64,000 bases of DNA, from assembly GCF_001457035.1 (NCBI RefSeq), contig NZ_KQ758618.1:310001-374000 (forward strand), written 5' to 3'. Positions 42,933 to 50,868 of this stretch are shown piece after piece. A program made the position numbers and the translations under genes. The DNA is from Fictibacillus enclensis (lineage in GTDB: Bacteria > Bacillota > Bacilli > Bacillales > Fictibacillaceae). Position 1 is the first letter of the stretch. Every line of letters begins with the position of its first letter. The notes under the pieces were generated by a model that had not been told where the DNA came from, made no database searches, and saw nothing but the letters and a program-made list of their open reading frames with translations.

Positions 42933-42946
42933 AGACACGTTTGTCT
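42933..42946. promoter_or_regulatory. Palindrome next to the flavoprotein ribosome binding site
   Basis: AGACA-CGTT-TGTCT, a perfect five-base inverted repeat, in the leader of the flavoprotein gene within 15 bases of its start. It could be an operator or an RNA hairpin; short enough to be chance. Confidence 0.3.
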
Positions 42947-43140
42947 CAACCTTAGTAACTATAGCAAAATCTGAAAATAAACACAATATTTTTTACGAAC
43001 TTTTTATAAATTTTTATAATTAATGTTCGGTTTTTAGTCAGATATTTGGAATAACCTTCTTTTTTATCTTTGATTTTAATGTAAAGAAGCTATCGTTGGA
43101 GTTTAAGTAATTTTTACAATGTTGAATGGGAGAGTGACGC

Positions 43141-43189
43141 TTGACTTTAGTAAGTTACATTTGTTACAATACTTACATAAAGTAAGTTA
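43141..43189 (+). promoter_or_regulatory. Promoter with repeated AGTAAGT operator elements (mhqO-type operon)
   Basis: TTGACT (43141-43146), 18-base spacer and TACAAT (43165-43170). Overlaid on it are AGTAAGTTA (43149-43157), ACTTAC (43171-43176) and AGTAAGTTA (43181-43189); ACTTAC-ATAAA-GTAAGT forms a perfect inverted repeat just after the -10 box. This layout suggests a dimeric repressor, such as a MarR- or HxlR-type quinone sensor (MhqR, YodB, CatR in B. subtilis). The regulator is not in the window. Confidence 0.6.
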
Positions 43190-43212
43190 AACCCATGAAG
43201 GGAGAGAGTAAG

Positions 43213-44163
43213 ATGGAAAAAAGAACCAGCGGAATTCACCATATTACGGCCATTGTAGGCAATCCACAGGAGAACGTTGATTTTTACGCAGGTGTGCTTG
43301 GTTTACGACTCGTGAAGAAAACAGTTAACTTTGATGACCCAGGCACATACCATCTTTATTTTGGAAATGAAGAGGGATCACCAGGAACCATCATGACGTT
43401 CTTCCCTTGGCCAGGAGCCTATAGCGGAAGAACGGGAGCAGGGCAAGTGGGAGTAACCTCTTTCGTCGTGCCGGAGAACTCACTTGACTTTTGGGAAAAT
43501 CGTTTGACCACCTTTAACGTACCTTATGAAAAAACGGAGCGCTATGGTGAACATTACTTAACATTTGACGATCCGCATGGGCTTCATCTTGAATTGGTGA
43601 GCCGCAGCGAAGGCAAGAACAGTGAATGGTCATTTGGCGGTGTCTCAGCCGATGTGGCAATCAAAGGATTTGGAGGCGCTGTGTTATTGTCAGGTGCTCC
43701 TCATAAAACGATGAACTTGCTGACAGATGTAATGGGTATGGAAAAAGTAGGAGAAGAAGGAGAGTATGTCCGGTTTAGAACATCTTCTGATTTGGGAAAT
43801 ATTATTGATGTGAAAACAACTGCACAACCAAGAGGAATGATGGGCACAGGTACCGTCCATCACATTGCCTGGCGTGCATCAGATTACGAAGACCACGAGC
43901 AATGGAGAAGCCATGTGGGAAATAACGGCTATGAAGTCACTCCCATTATTGACCGGCAATATTTTAACGCGGTGTATTTCAGGGAATCTGGCGGTATTCT
44001 TTTTGAAATTGCGACTGATCCTCCCGGATTTGCGCGCGATGAGCCAAAAGATGTTATGGGGAAAAATCTGCTTCTCCCACCGTGGCTTGAACCTGAGCGT
44101 GAAAAAATTGAAGCGGTATTGCTGCCTGCTGATGCCCGCGTATTGAAGGAGGACCAATCATGA
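43213..44163 (+). CDS. mhqO: Ring-cleaving dioxygenase (MhqO-like, VOC fold)
   Basis: 316-residue two-module VOC enzyme. Metal ligands of extradiol-type dioxygenases are visible: SGIHHITAIVG at the start (His), TVHHIAWRASD in the second module (His) and GGILFEIATDPPGF (Glu). The family includes B. subtilis MhqO, induced by methylhydroquinone and other thiol-reactive electrophiles. ATG 43213 follows GGGAGAGA. The next gene starts inside its stop codon. First gene of an apparent four-gene detoxification operon. Confidence 0.87.
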   Translation: MEKRTSGIHHITAIVGNPQENVDFYAGVLGLRLVKKTVNFDDPGTYHLYFGNEEGSPGTIMTFFPWPGAYSGRTGAGQVGVTSFVVPENSLDFWENRLTTFNVPYEKTERYGEHYLTFDDPHGLHLELVSRSEGKNSEWSFGGVSADVAIKGFGGAVLLSGAPHKTMNLLTDVMGMEKVGEEGEYVRFRTSSDLGNIIDVKTTAQPRGMMGTGTVHHIAWRASDYEDHEQWRSHVGNNGYEVTPIIDRQYFNAVYFRESGGILFEIATDPPGFARDEPKDVMGKNLLLPPWLEPEREKIEAVLLPADARVLKEDQS

Positions 44164-44771
44164 TGAAGCATATTTTTAATAAAGGAACCAATGCAGATGC
44201 GCCAGTTTTGCTTTTGCTCCATGGAACCGGAGGGAACGAGGAGGACCTCGTTCCTCTTGGTTCCCTCATTTCTCCGGAGTCTTCCATTTTAAGTGTAAGA
44301 GGAAATGTTTTGGAAAATGGCATGCCCCGCTTTTTTAGACGATTGGCGGAAGGCGTGTTTGACGAAGACGATTTAAAGTTCCGTACAAAAGAATTGCACG
44401 ATTTTTTGGATGAAGCCGCAGGCAAATATGAATTTGACCGCAATAACGTGGTGGCAGTCGGTTACTCCAACGGCGCTAACATTGCCGGCAGCTTATTGTT
44501 TCATTATGAAGAGAGTTTGCGCGGAGCTGTTCTCCATCATCCAATGGTTCCACTAAGAGGAATTCAACTACCCGACTTAAACGGAGTTAACGTATTTATC
44601 GGCGCAGGAAAGAACGATCCGATCTGCCCGCCCCAGGAAACTGAAGAGCTGGAACACCTTTTGAAAGAGGCAGGAGCCGAAGTGGAAACGCATTGGGAAA
44701 ATTATGGCCATCAGCTTACACAGCCAGAAGCAGAGCGAGCTGCGGCCTGGTTTCAAAAATACTACTTTTAA
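44160..44771 (+). CDS. mhqD: Carboxylesterase/phospholipase-type hydrolase (MhqD-like)
   Basis: 203-residue alpha/beta hydrolase. The nucleophile elbow is GYSNGAN (Ser in GxSxG), the oxyanion region LLHGTGGNEEDL, the Asp in GAGKNDPIC and the His in YGHQLTQ. It resembles B. subtilis MhqD, encoded with MhqE/MhqO-type enzymes and induced by quinones. ATG 44160 overlaps the mhqO stop codon by four bases (ATGA), with AAGGAGGA just before it, so translation is coupled. Natural substrate unknown. Confidence 0.86.
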   Translation: MMKHIFNKGTNADAPVLLLLHGTGGNEEDLVPLGSLISPESSILSVRGNVLENGMPRFFRRLAEGVFDEDDLKFRTKELHDFLDEAAGKYEFDRNNVVAVGYSNGANIAGSLLFHYEESLRGAVLHHPMVPLRGIQLPDLNGVNVFIGAGKNDPICPPQETEELEHLLKEAGAEVETHWENYGHQLTQPEAERAAAWFQKYYF

Positions 44772-44798
44772 ATTTGACCCAGGGGAAGGAGAACCTTC

Positions 44799-45410
44799 AT
44801 GAAATCCATCGATCCATCACAATTATCTGACCGGGAAAACTATAAATTTCTGACGGGAAGCGTCATACCCAGACCTGTCGCTTTTGTTACTTCCTTAACA
44901 AAAGAGGGTATATTGAATGCGGCGCCTTTCAGCTATTTCAATGTTGTCTGTTCATCACCCCCGCTCATCTCTGTTTCTGTCCAGCGCTCAAACGGCAATC
45001 CAAAGGATACCGCCAGGAACGCTATGGAGGCAGGGGAGTTCGTGGTTCACATTTCCGATGAAAGCTATGTGGAAGCCATCAACAAAACAGCTGCCAGCCT
45101 ACCACCAGATGAAAGCGAGGTGGAGCTCGCTTCCCTTACCCCGGTAGATAGTACGGCTGTCGGAGTTCCTGGACTGCGGGAAGCAAACATCCGTCTTGAA
45201 TGTGTGCTGGACCAATCTATCCCCCTTGGCGGAACAAGTGAAAATCCCGCTTGCGATCTGCTGATCGGGCGTGTCGTCCACTACCATATTAAAGAAGAAC
45301 TCTATGAAGAGGGACGGATTGATGCTGTTGGTTTAAAACCGGTGAGCCGTCTGGCAGGCAATAATTACTCCAGGCTCGGTGATATTTTTACATTAGAACG
45401 GCCGGAATAG
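44799..45410 (+). CDS. Flavin reductase-like FMN-binding protein
   Basis: 203-residue protein of the flavin reductase/DIM6-NTAB family with the FMN-binding split barrel: SVIPRPVAFVTSLTKEGILNAAPFSYFN at the start, NPKDTARNAMEAGEFVVHI, and a late LLIGRVVHYHI strand. Similar bacillus proteins (YwrF) are found in quinone- and oxidant-responsive operons. RBS GGGAAGGAGA precedes ATG. It lies 27 bp after mhqD and is probably co-transcribed. Confidence 0.85.
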   Translation: MKSIDPSQLSDRENYKFLTGSVIPRPVAFVTSLTKEGILNAAPFSYFNVVCSSPPLISVSVQRSNGNPKDTARNAMEAGEFVVHISDESYVEAINKTAASLPPDESEVELASLTPVDSTAVGVPGLREANIRLECVLDQSIPLGGTSENPACDLLIGRVVHYHIKEELYEEGRIDAVGLKPVSRLAGNNYSRLGDIFTLERPE

Positions 45411-45453
45411 CAGCTGAATCGTATGACGCATATTTTTTCAGGAGGAATCTTTA

Positions 45454-46034
45454 ATGGAAAAAAGAGCTTTTGGAAAAACGGACATGGAAGTTTCAGTATT
45501 GGGATTTGGCGGGGCGGAAATTGGATTTTCAGGCGCTACTGCAGAAACGGTGGACCGGCTACTGGGCAGTGCGCTCGATGCAGGACTGAATTTTATCGAT
45601 ACGGCCGAATGCTACGGCAACAGCGAGGAATTGATTGGAAAAACGATGTCTCACGAGAAGGAACGACTTCTACTTGATTACCAAGTGCGGACATGCCTCT
45701 GGATTGTGTGATTGCGAAGCGCCCGATCGCCAATGTTGCCTGGAAGTCGGGGGAAAAGCCGGACAATGAATACATTCAGGAGTATTGGGAGCGCCCGCAG
45801 CATCTCCAATATGATTTTCTGGACAATGAATTTACTGCCTCTGTGGAGAAAGCTCTTCGTTTTACATTAAGCACTCCTGGTGTTCATACAGCAATTGTTG
45901 GAACCCAGAATCCGGAGCGCTGGACCAAGAACGCACAGCTGCTCGCAAAAGGGGCACTGACGAAAGATGAATATGATGCCATCCGCAACAAATGCAGAAA
46001 ACCATCTCAAGAAAATTGGGTTGGCCAAGTATAA
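45454..46034 (+). pseudogene. Aldo/keto reductase gene with frameshift and internal deletion
   Basis: It starts as a normal aldo/keto reductase, GFGGAEIGFSG and FIDTAECYGNSEELIGKTMSH, with the catalytic Asp and Tyr. Near 45655 a one-base shift is needed to read on as RRNDFYLITKCGHASGL. The next bases then jump directly to CVIAKRPIANVAWKSG, a segment that normally lies about 110-120 residues later. The C-terminal part (STPGVHTAIVGTQNPE) is intact in a third frame arrangement. About 195 of the usual 300 residues are left, so the enzyme is lost. RBS AGGAGGAA is still present; last member of the mhqO-type operon. Confidence 0.82.
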
Positions 46035-46046
46035 AGAAAACCAAAA

Positions 46047-46092
46047 ACAAGCCTTCATCCCGCAATCTGAGATGAAGGCTTGCTTTATTTTA
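46047..46092. terminator. Terminator after the mhqO-type operon
   Basis: AAGCCTTCATC / GATGAAGGCTT followed by GCTTTATTTT. Confidence 0.8.
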
Positions 46093-46228
46093 GAAAAATA
46101 AACCCGATCATAACAATGGCGGGAATTCCGTAAATCAGGGACTGCTGAAAGGTCATTTCCCTATCCAGCCTTTCCTTCCATGTCTTGTAAGCTGAACGTT
46201 TCTTCACATACCAATTACCGCTGTTCAT
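46085..46228 (-). CDS. 47-residue small membrane protein
   Basis: Short gene: a hydrophilic, basic N-terminus (MNSGNWYVKKRSAYKTWKE) followed by one hydrophobic helix (LIYGIPAIVMIGFIFLK) at the C-terminus. Ribosome binding site AAAGAGGTG lies about nine bases before ATG. Convergent with the aldo/keto reductase pseudogene and sharing its terminator region. Family not recognised. The tail-anchored layout and ribosome binding site support a real gene. Confidence 0.6.
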   Translation of the reverse strand: MNSGNWYVKKRSAYKTWKERLDREMTFQQSLIYGIPAIVMIGFIFLK

Positions 46229-46467
46229 GAAAATGCACCTCTTTTTGTAAGGGATTTTTTTAAAAGAAATCGGTGTAATTGATTACTTTAAATTTTCCCG
46301 GAACGACATGTTTTTAACCTCGTATTCGACAGAAAATGCAGATTTTTAACGAAGTTGTGGTAGCATAGATGGAAATGAAATGATAAAAGAAGGGTTATCG
46401 CTACGATTATCCTTTTAAATGGATTAAAATAGAAAAAGAGAGTGAAAAGCCAGGAGGGAAAGTGGAA

Positions 46468-48495
46468 GTGAAACAGAGATTAGGTATAATGTTGATCGCG
46501 TTGCTGCTCATGGTGATTGCCGGGTGTTCCGACAGTCCAAATCCCGAGCCGAGAATTAAAGATTATATGAAAAACTGGCAGTCTATGAATTTCAATAAGA
46601 TGTACGATATGCTGTCTGACAGCAGTAAGAAAGCCATCAAAAAGGATGACTTTGTAAAAAAGTATTCTGCGATTTACGGAGGAATCAAAGCTCAAAAGAT
46701 TTCCATCAAGCCAGCGATTCCAAAAGAAGAGCCGGAACCTGATAAAAATGGAAACATTACGTATACATACAACGTAAAAATGGATACAGTTGCTGGCCCT
46801 GTAAGCTATAAGCACAAGATAAAAATGAAGGAACAGGAAAAAAACGACAAGAAGAACTGGTACATTAATTGGGACTACTCACAGATCTTCCCGGGAATGG
46901 AGAAGGGGGATAAGGTGAGAGTACAGACCAATAAAGCAAAACGTGGAGAAATTCTCGACCGCAACGGCAATGGACTTGCCGTTAACGGGATGGCTTACCA
47001 GGTCGGAATTGTTCCGCAGAACCTTCCTGATAAAAAAGAGGCCAGCAAAGAAGAACTCGCAAAAGTGCTTGGAATCGATAAGAAAACCATTGATAATGCC
47101 CTGAATGCTTCATGGGTCCAGCCTGGTTTCTTTGTTCCTGTTAAAACCATTGCTGAAGATGATCCGCGCCTGAAAAAGGTGGAGAAAATTAAAGGGATTT
47201 CCACTCAATCGATAGAGACAAGGGTTTACCCTTATAAGGAAGCCGCGTCCCATCTTACCGGATTCGTTCAGCCGATCAAAGCCGATGAGCTTAAAAAACT
47301 GCAATCTCAAGGCTATGAATCTACCGACGTGATCGGAAGAAGAGGACTTGAAAAGTTTTATGAGAAACAGCTTCGCGGAACAAACGGCGGTGTCATCCGT
47401 ATTGTTGATTCGGCGGAAAATGAAAAAAGGAAAGTGGCCGAAAAAGAAGCAGTTGACGGAAAATCGGTAACCTTGAACATTGATATGTATCTTCAGTCGG
47501 ATCTGTACAATCAAATGAAAAAGGATGTCGGCACCGCTTCTGCCATCAATCCAAAAACCGGGGAAGTCCTAGCGCTTGTAAACAGTCCTGGATTTGATCC
47601 GAATGATTTTGTTCTTGGCATTTCCTCGTCGAAATATCAAAGCCTGGAAAAAGATCCGAAGCAGCCGATGTTAAACCGTTTCGCCTATACCTACGCACCT
47701 GGCTCTACCTTCAAGCCGATTACAGCATCCATCGGCCTTGAAACCAACAAGCTGGATCCGAATAAGGAAGTTCAGATATCGGGCAAAAAGTGGCAGAAAA
47801 AGGGCTGGGACAAGAAGTTTGTAACCCGCGTGGCAACAGTGCCATCCGTCGATCTGGAGAAGGCGTTGATGTATTCCGATAACATTTATTTTGCTCAAAC
47901 CGCACTGGCCATTGGAAAAGACGATATGGTAAAGGGCGCAGAAAAGTTTGGATTTAATGAAGATATACCATTTGAACTGGACTTTGAAAATTCTTCACTG
48001 ACAAAGGATGATATCAATTCAGAAGGCATGCTTGCTGATACAGGTTACGGGCAGGGCAGAGTGGAAATGAACATTTTGCACCTCGGGCTCTCCTACACAC
48101 CATTTATCAACAATGGCAACTTGATCGCTCCAAAATTGGAGAAAGAAGACAAGCCTGAAGAAAAAATCTGGAAGAAAAATGTAATCTCGCCTGAAACGGC
48201 TTCAAGAATCCGGAGTGATCTTGTGAAGGTGGTGGAGGACAAGAGAGGGACCGGCTATAAGCCTCCTTTGAAGAATTTAGTTCTTGCCGGCAAGACGGGC
48301 ACCGCCGAATTGAAGTCCAAGATTGGTGAAAAAGGTAAGGAAAACGGCTACTTCGTGGCATTCAATCAAAAAGATCCGAGCCTTCTGATTTCCATGATGA
48401 TCGAAGGTGTTCAGGATAAAGGCGGCAGCCACTATGTTGTGCCGAAAGTCAAAAATACATTTAAATCGTATATGAAAGAAAAGCCTCTTCGCTAA
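46468..48495 (+). CDS. pbpC: Penicillin-binding protein 3-like transpeptidase lipoprotein (PbpC/MecA type)
   Basis: About 675-residue class B PBP. It starts with a lipoprotein signal (LLLMVIAGC lipobox), then a MecA_N/NTF2-like domain (about 25-140), the PBP dimerisation domain (RGEILDRNGNGLAVNG onward) and the transpeptidase domain with SxxK in APGSTFKPITA, SxN in YSDNIYF and KTG in LAGKTGTAEL. This matches B. subtilis PbpC and is the same architecture as PBP2a of staphylococci. GTG 46468 is nine bases after AGGAGGG; GTG 46462 is too near. Cell-wall crosslinking at the outer membrane face; possible low beta-lactam affinity is a family trait, not shown here. Confidence 0.9.
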   Translation: MKQRLGIMLIALLLMVIAGCSDSPNPEPRIKDYMKNWQSMNFNKMYDMLSDSSKKAIKKDDFVKKYSAIYGGIKAQKISIKPAIPKEEPEPDKNGNITYTYNVKMDTVAGPVSYKHKIKMKEQEKNDKKNWYINWDYSQIFPGMEKGDKVRVQTNKAKRGEILDRNGNGLAVNGMAYQVGIVPQNLPDKKEASKEELAKVLGIDKKTIDNALNASWVQPGFFVPVKTIAEDDPRLKKVEKIKGISTQSIETRVYPYKEAASHLTGFVQPIKADELKKLQSQGYESTDVIGRRGLEKFYEKQLRGTNGGVIRIVDSAENEKRKVAEKEAVDGKSVTLNIDMYLQSDLYNQMKKDVGTASAINPKTGEVLALVNSPGFDPNDFVLGISSSKYQSLEKDPKQPMLNRFAYTYAPGSTFKPITASIGLETNKLDPNKEVQISGKKWQKKGWDKKFVTRVATVPSVDLEKALMYSDNIYFAQTALAIGKDDMVKGAEKFGFNEDIPFELDFENSSLTKDDINSEGMLADTGYGQGRVEMNILHLGLSYTPFINNGNLIAPKLEKEDKPEEKIWKKNVISPETASRIRSDLVKVVEDKRGTGYKPPLKNLVLAGKTGTAELKSKIGEKGKENGYFVAFNQKDPSLLISMMIEGVQDKGGSHYVVPKVKNTFKSYMKEKPLR

Positions 48496-48508
48496 GAAGA
48501 GGTTTTTC
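48481..48508 (+). terminator. Terminator of the PBP gene
   Basis: AAGCCTCTTC / GAAGAGGTTTTT; the stem overlaps the last codons of the gene. Confidence 0.78.
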
Positions 48509-48571
48509 CTGCCTAAGGGAAGAATGATAGTAAGTATATTTTCTTTATTCATTAAACAAAGGGTGATCTTC

Positions 48572-49327
48572 ATGCAAAGTCCTCTACTTTTTAATATGAA
48601 TATTGGCACACAAAAACCGGAAAGCATCAGGAATACGGCAACCAAGTGCCCGTTTTGTGATCGAGAAAGCCTTACAGATATCCTGGAAGAAAAGGGAGAT
48701 ATCATTTGGCTGAAGAACAAGTATCCTGTGCTGGCCGATGCCTTTCAAACCGTTTTGATTGAAACGAAGGATTGTTTTTCGGAGCTTTCCGAGTACAGCA
48801 AAGACCATCTCTACACATTGATTGACTTTGGCCTTCAAGCATGGGAAAAAACAATTGAAAGCGGGGATTACAAATCCGTTATCTTTTTTAAAAACCATGG
48901 GCCGTTCTCGGGAGGAACACTTCGCCACCCGCATATGCAGATTATTGGCTTCAAGGAAGCGGATTACCATGAAAACATCAGTGCTTCTCAGTTTGAGGGC
49001 TTACCCATTGACCAGCAATATGGTATTGAATTTAACATATCCACCAAACCAAAAATGGGGTTTTATGAGCTGAATATTCTTATGAAAGACCGGGGAAAAA
49101 CAAAGGAACTGGCGGATTACATTCAGTTGTCCACACACTTCCTGTTGAATCATTTTAATAAAAACTGCAGCAGCTACAACCTTTTCTTTTACCGGATGGA
49201 TGAGACCATCATCGCAAAAGTGGTGCCGCGCTTTGCCGCTTCCCCGCTGTATGTCGGTTATTCCTTCCCGCAAGTCGCAAGCAATATTGATGCAGTCGCA
49301 GAAAAGATCAAATCGCTCTATTTATAG
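48572..49327 (+). CDS. DUF4931 protein (GalT/HIT-like nucleotidyl transferase fold)
   Basis: 251-residue protein with a zinc-type CPFC pair (Cys26, Cys29) near the N-terminus and a HIT-superfamily motif RHPHMQIIG (HxHxQ), the catalytic motif of galactose-1-phosphate uridylyltransferase-type enzymes. Nucleotidyl transfer or hydrolysis is therefore likely; the substrate is unknown. ATG 48572 follows AAAGGGTG; upstream in-frame codons lie in the PBP terminator zone. Single gene. Confidence 0.8.
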   Translation: MQSPLLFNMNIGTQKPESIRNTATKCPFCDRESLTDILEEKGDIIWLKNKYPVLADAFQTVLIETKDCFSELSEYSKDHLYTLIDFGLQAWEKTIESGDYKSVIFFKNHGPFSGGTLRHPHMQIIGFKEADYHENISASQFEGLPIDQQYGIEFNISTKPKMGFYELNILMKDRGKTKELADYIQLSTHFLLNHFNKNCSSYNLFFYRMDETIIAKVVPRFAASPLYVGYSFPQVASNIDAVAEKIKSLYL

Positions 49328-49376
49328 GACAGTAATTACATATTTTGCAAGGTAGACGGGAAGGGGAAAGGGGAAT

Positions 49377-50468
49377 TTGGAGGAGAAAAAAGTAACTTGG
49401 CTGGAACTCTTTTACGATTTGTTGTTTGCAGCAGCAGTAGCCAAGGCAACACATGCGATACTGCATGTAGAAGAGGGTTATATTCATACGGAATATCTTG
49501 TGAAATTTGTATTGATGTTTGTTCCTGTTTGGTGGGCATGGACCGGGCAGACCATGTTCATTAACCGGTTTGGTGAAGACTCTTCGTATCAGCGCCTGTT
49601 TATGATTCTTCAAATGGTGTTCGTATTGACCATGATCTCGAGTCTGTCTGTAGATTTTGATCATTATTATCTTTCTTTTCTGATCGGCTATTTGGGCCTT
49701 AGAGGATTAACGGCCATTCAGTATCTGGTGGTTCAGGATGTGGAAAAGGGAGATGTAAAGCGTATTGCCTGGTATTTGGGCAGAACCTTTTGGATCGGCA
49801 TTGCTGTGTCCTCCCTATCCCTTTTCTTTGATTCCTGGTTTCGCTATGCGGTACTGTATGCAGGCATTGTTATTGATATGCTGATGCCCATCGTGGGGCG
49901 CCGTTATCTTGTAAAAGGCCCGCCGCATACTGCTCATTTGTTGGAACGGTTTGCTTTATTAACCTTAATTCTCTTTGGAGAAACGGTGGTCAGTACGCTG
50001 GCCGTGATGCAGCCGCAAAAAAGGGATTGGAACTCTATCTCATTTTCCATTCTTTCTTTCATCCTGATCATCGCCATGTGGTGGCAGTATTTTGACAACG
50101 TGGAAAAGAAAGTGAACAAGGAAATTCAAACCGCGGGGCAAACCATCATATACGGCCATTTGTTTATTTTAATGTCGTTGAGTATGATTGCAGCTTCCAT
50201 ACAGCTGTTGTTTCTGCACGAAGTCGACTATGCATTCATCGTGTATTTTGTATTTGGTTCTGTATTCGTTTACTTTGTGGCTACCACTCTTGTCTTTCAT
50301 CAGTACAGGTATGAAAAAGATCGTTTAGGCTACCATCATCTTGGGCTTTTTTTAGGAGTTCTTGTTGCTTTCTTAATCATTAATCTTATTGTTGTAACCC
50401 CAAATATCTTGATTATTGGTGAACTGGCTCTGTTTTTTATCCTTTATGCTGTATTAACCACAAGGTGA
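49377..50468 (+). CDS. Low temperature requirement protein A (LtrA) family membrane protein
   Basis: 363-residue protein with about ten membrane helices. The start KVTWLELFYDLLFAAAVAKATH is the family signature (WxELFxDLxFV), and LLERFALLTLILFGETVVS is the second conserved block with E. LtrA was named from Listeria growth at low temperature; its molecular function is unknown. The start is TTG 49377 shortly after AAAGGGGA; no better ATG exists before the signature. Terminator follows. Confidence 0.85.
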   Translation: MEEKKVTWLELFYDLLFAAAVAKATHAILHVEEGYIHTEYLVKFVLMFVPVWWAWTGQTMFINRFGEDSSYQRLFMILQMVFVLTMISSLSVDFDHYYLSFLIGYLGLRGLTAIQYLVVQDVEKGDVKRIAWYLGRTFWIGIAVSSLSLFFDSWFRYAVLYAGIVIDMLMPIVGRRYLVKGPPHTAHLLERFALLTLILFGETVVSTLAVMQPQKRDWNSISFSILSFILIIAMWWQYFDNVEKKVNKEIQTAGQTIIYGHLFILMSLSMIAASIQLLFLHEVDYAFIVYFVFGSVFVYFVATTLVFHQYRYEKDRLGYHHLGLFLGVLVAFLIINLIVVTPNILIIGELALFFILYAVLTTR

Positions 50469-50474
50469 TCATAT

Positions 50475-50510
50475 AAAAAAGGCGCTGTGCATTTTACATA
50501 ACGCCTTTTT
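50475..50510. terminator. Bidirectional terminator
   Basis: AAAAAAGGCG / CGCCTTTTT with an inner TGT/ACA pairing, between ltrA-type gene and the convergent small acidic gene. Confidence 0.82.
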
Positions 50511-50515
50511 GCTTT

Positions 50516-50674
50516 TTACTCTGACCCGCTGGGATCCACTTCATCCCATGACATGGTGGTTACTTCGGTAAACTCTCCGTTTTCAATCTCTTCTTCAGTT
50601 GCCTCTTGATTTAATTCCTCTGCGTCATTCATTCCGGGTGCAACAGTGGGTTCGTCTTTGTGTTCCTTTTTCAT
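50516..50674 (-). CDS. 52-residue acidic protein
   Basis: Short, very acidic protein (MKKEHKDEPTVAPGMNDAEEL... ending SWDEVDPSGSE) with 17 Glu or Asp in 52 residues and few hydrophobic ones, so probably disordered. AGGAGGA lies about ten bases before ATG, and the terminator of the convergent gene directly follows its stop. I recognise no family. Low complexity makes homology calls unreliable. Confidence 0.6.
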   Translation of the reverse strand: MKKEHKDEPTVAPGMNDAEELNQEATEEEIENGEFTEVTTMSWDEVDPSGSE

Positions 50675-50868
50675 GGTTTCTGTTCCTCCTTTCTATTTGC
50701 ATGGTATTCGAAGTATCCCCTGTAATTAGGAGATTAATCCCATCCGATCCTTTTCTTTAGGGAAAACAAGGGATTTTAACGCCTGTGGTGAAGTAATAAT
50801 CTAGGTACAAATGAGGATGCACAACCGCAATGGTTTTACATTTTTTATCAATCCAGGGGAGGTAATCA

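Noticed and set aside
50700-50868. Possible sigma-54 (-24/-12) promoter before the acyl-CoA synthetase gene
   Set aside because: I looked because of the adjacent sigma-54 activator, but no GG/GC pair with the right spacing is present.
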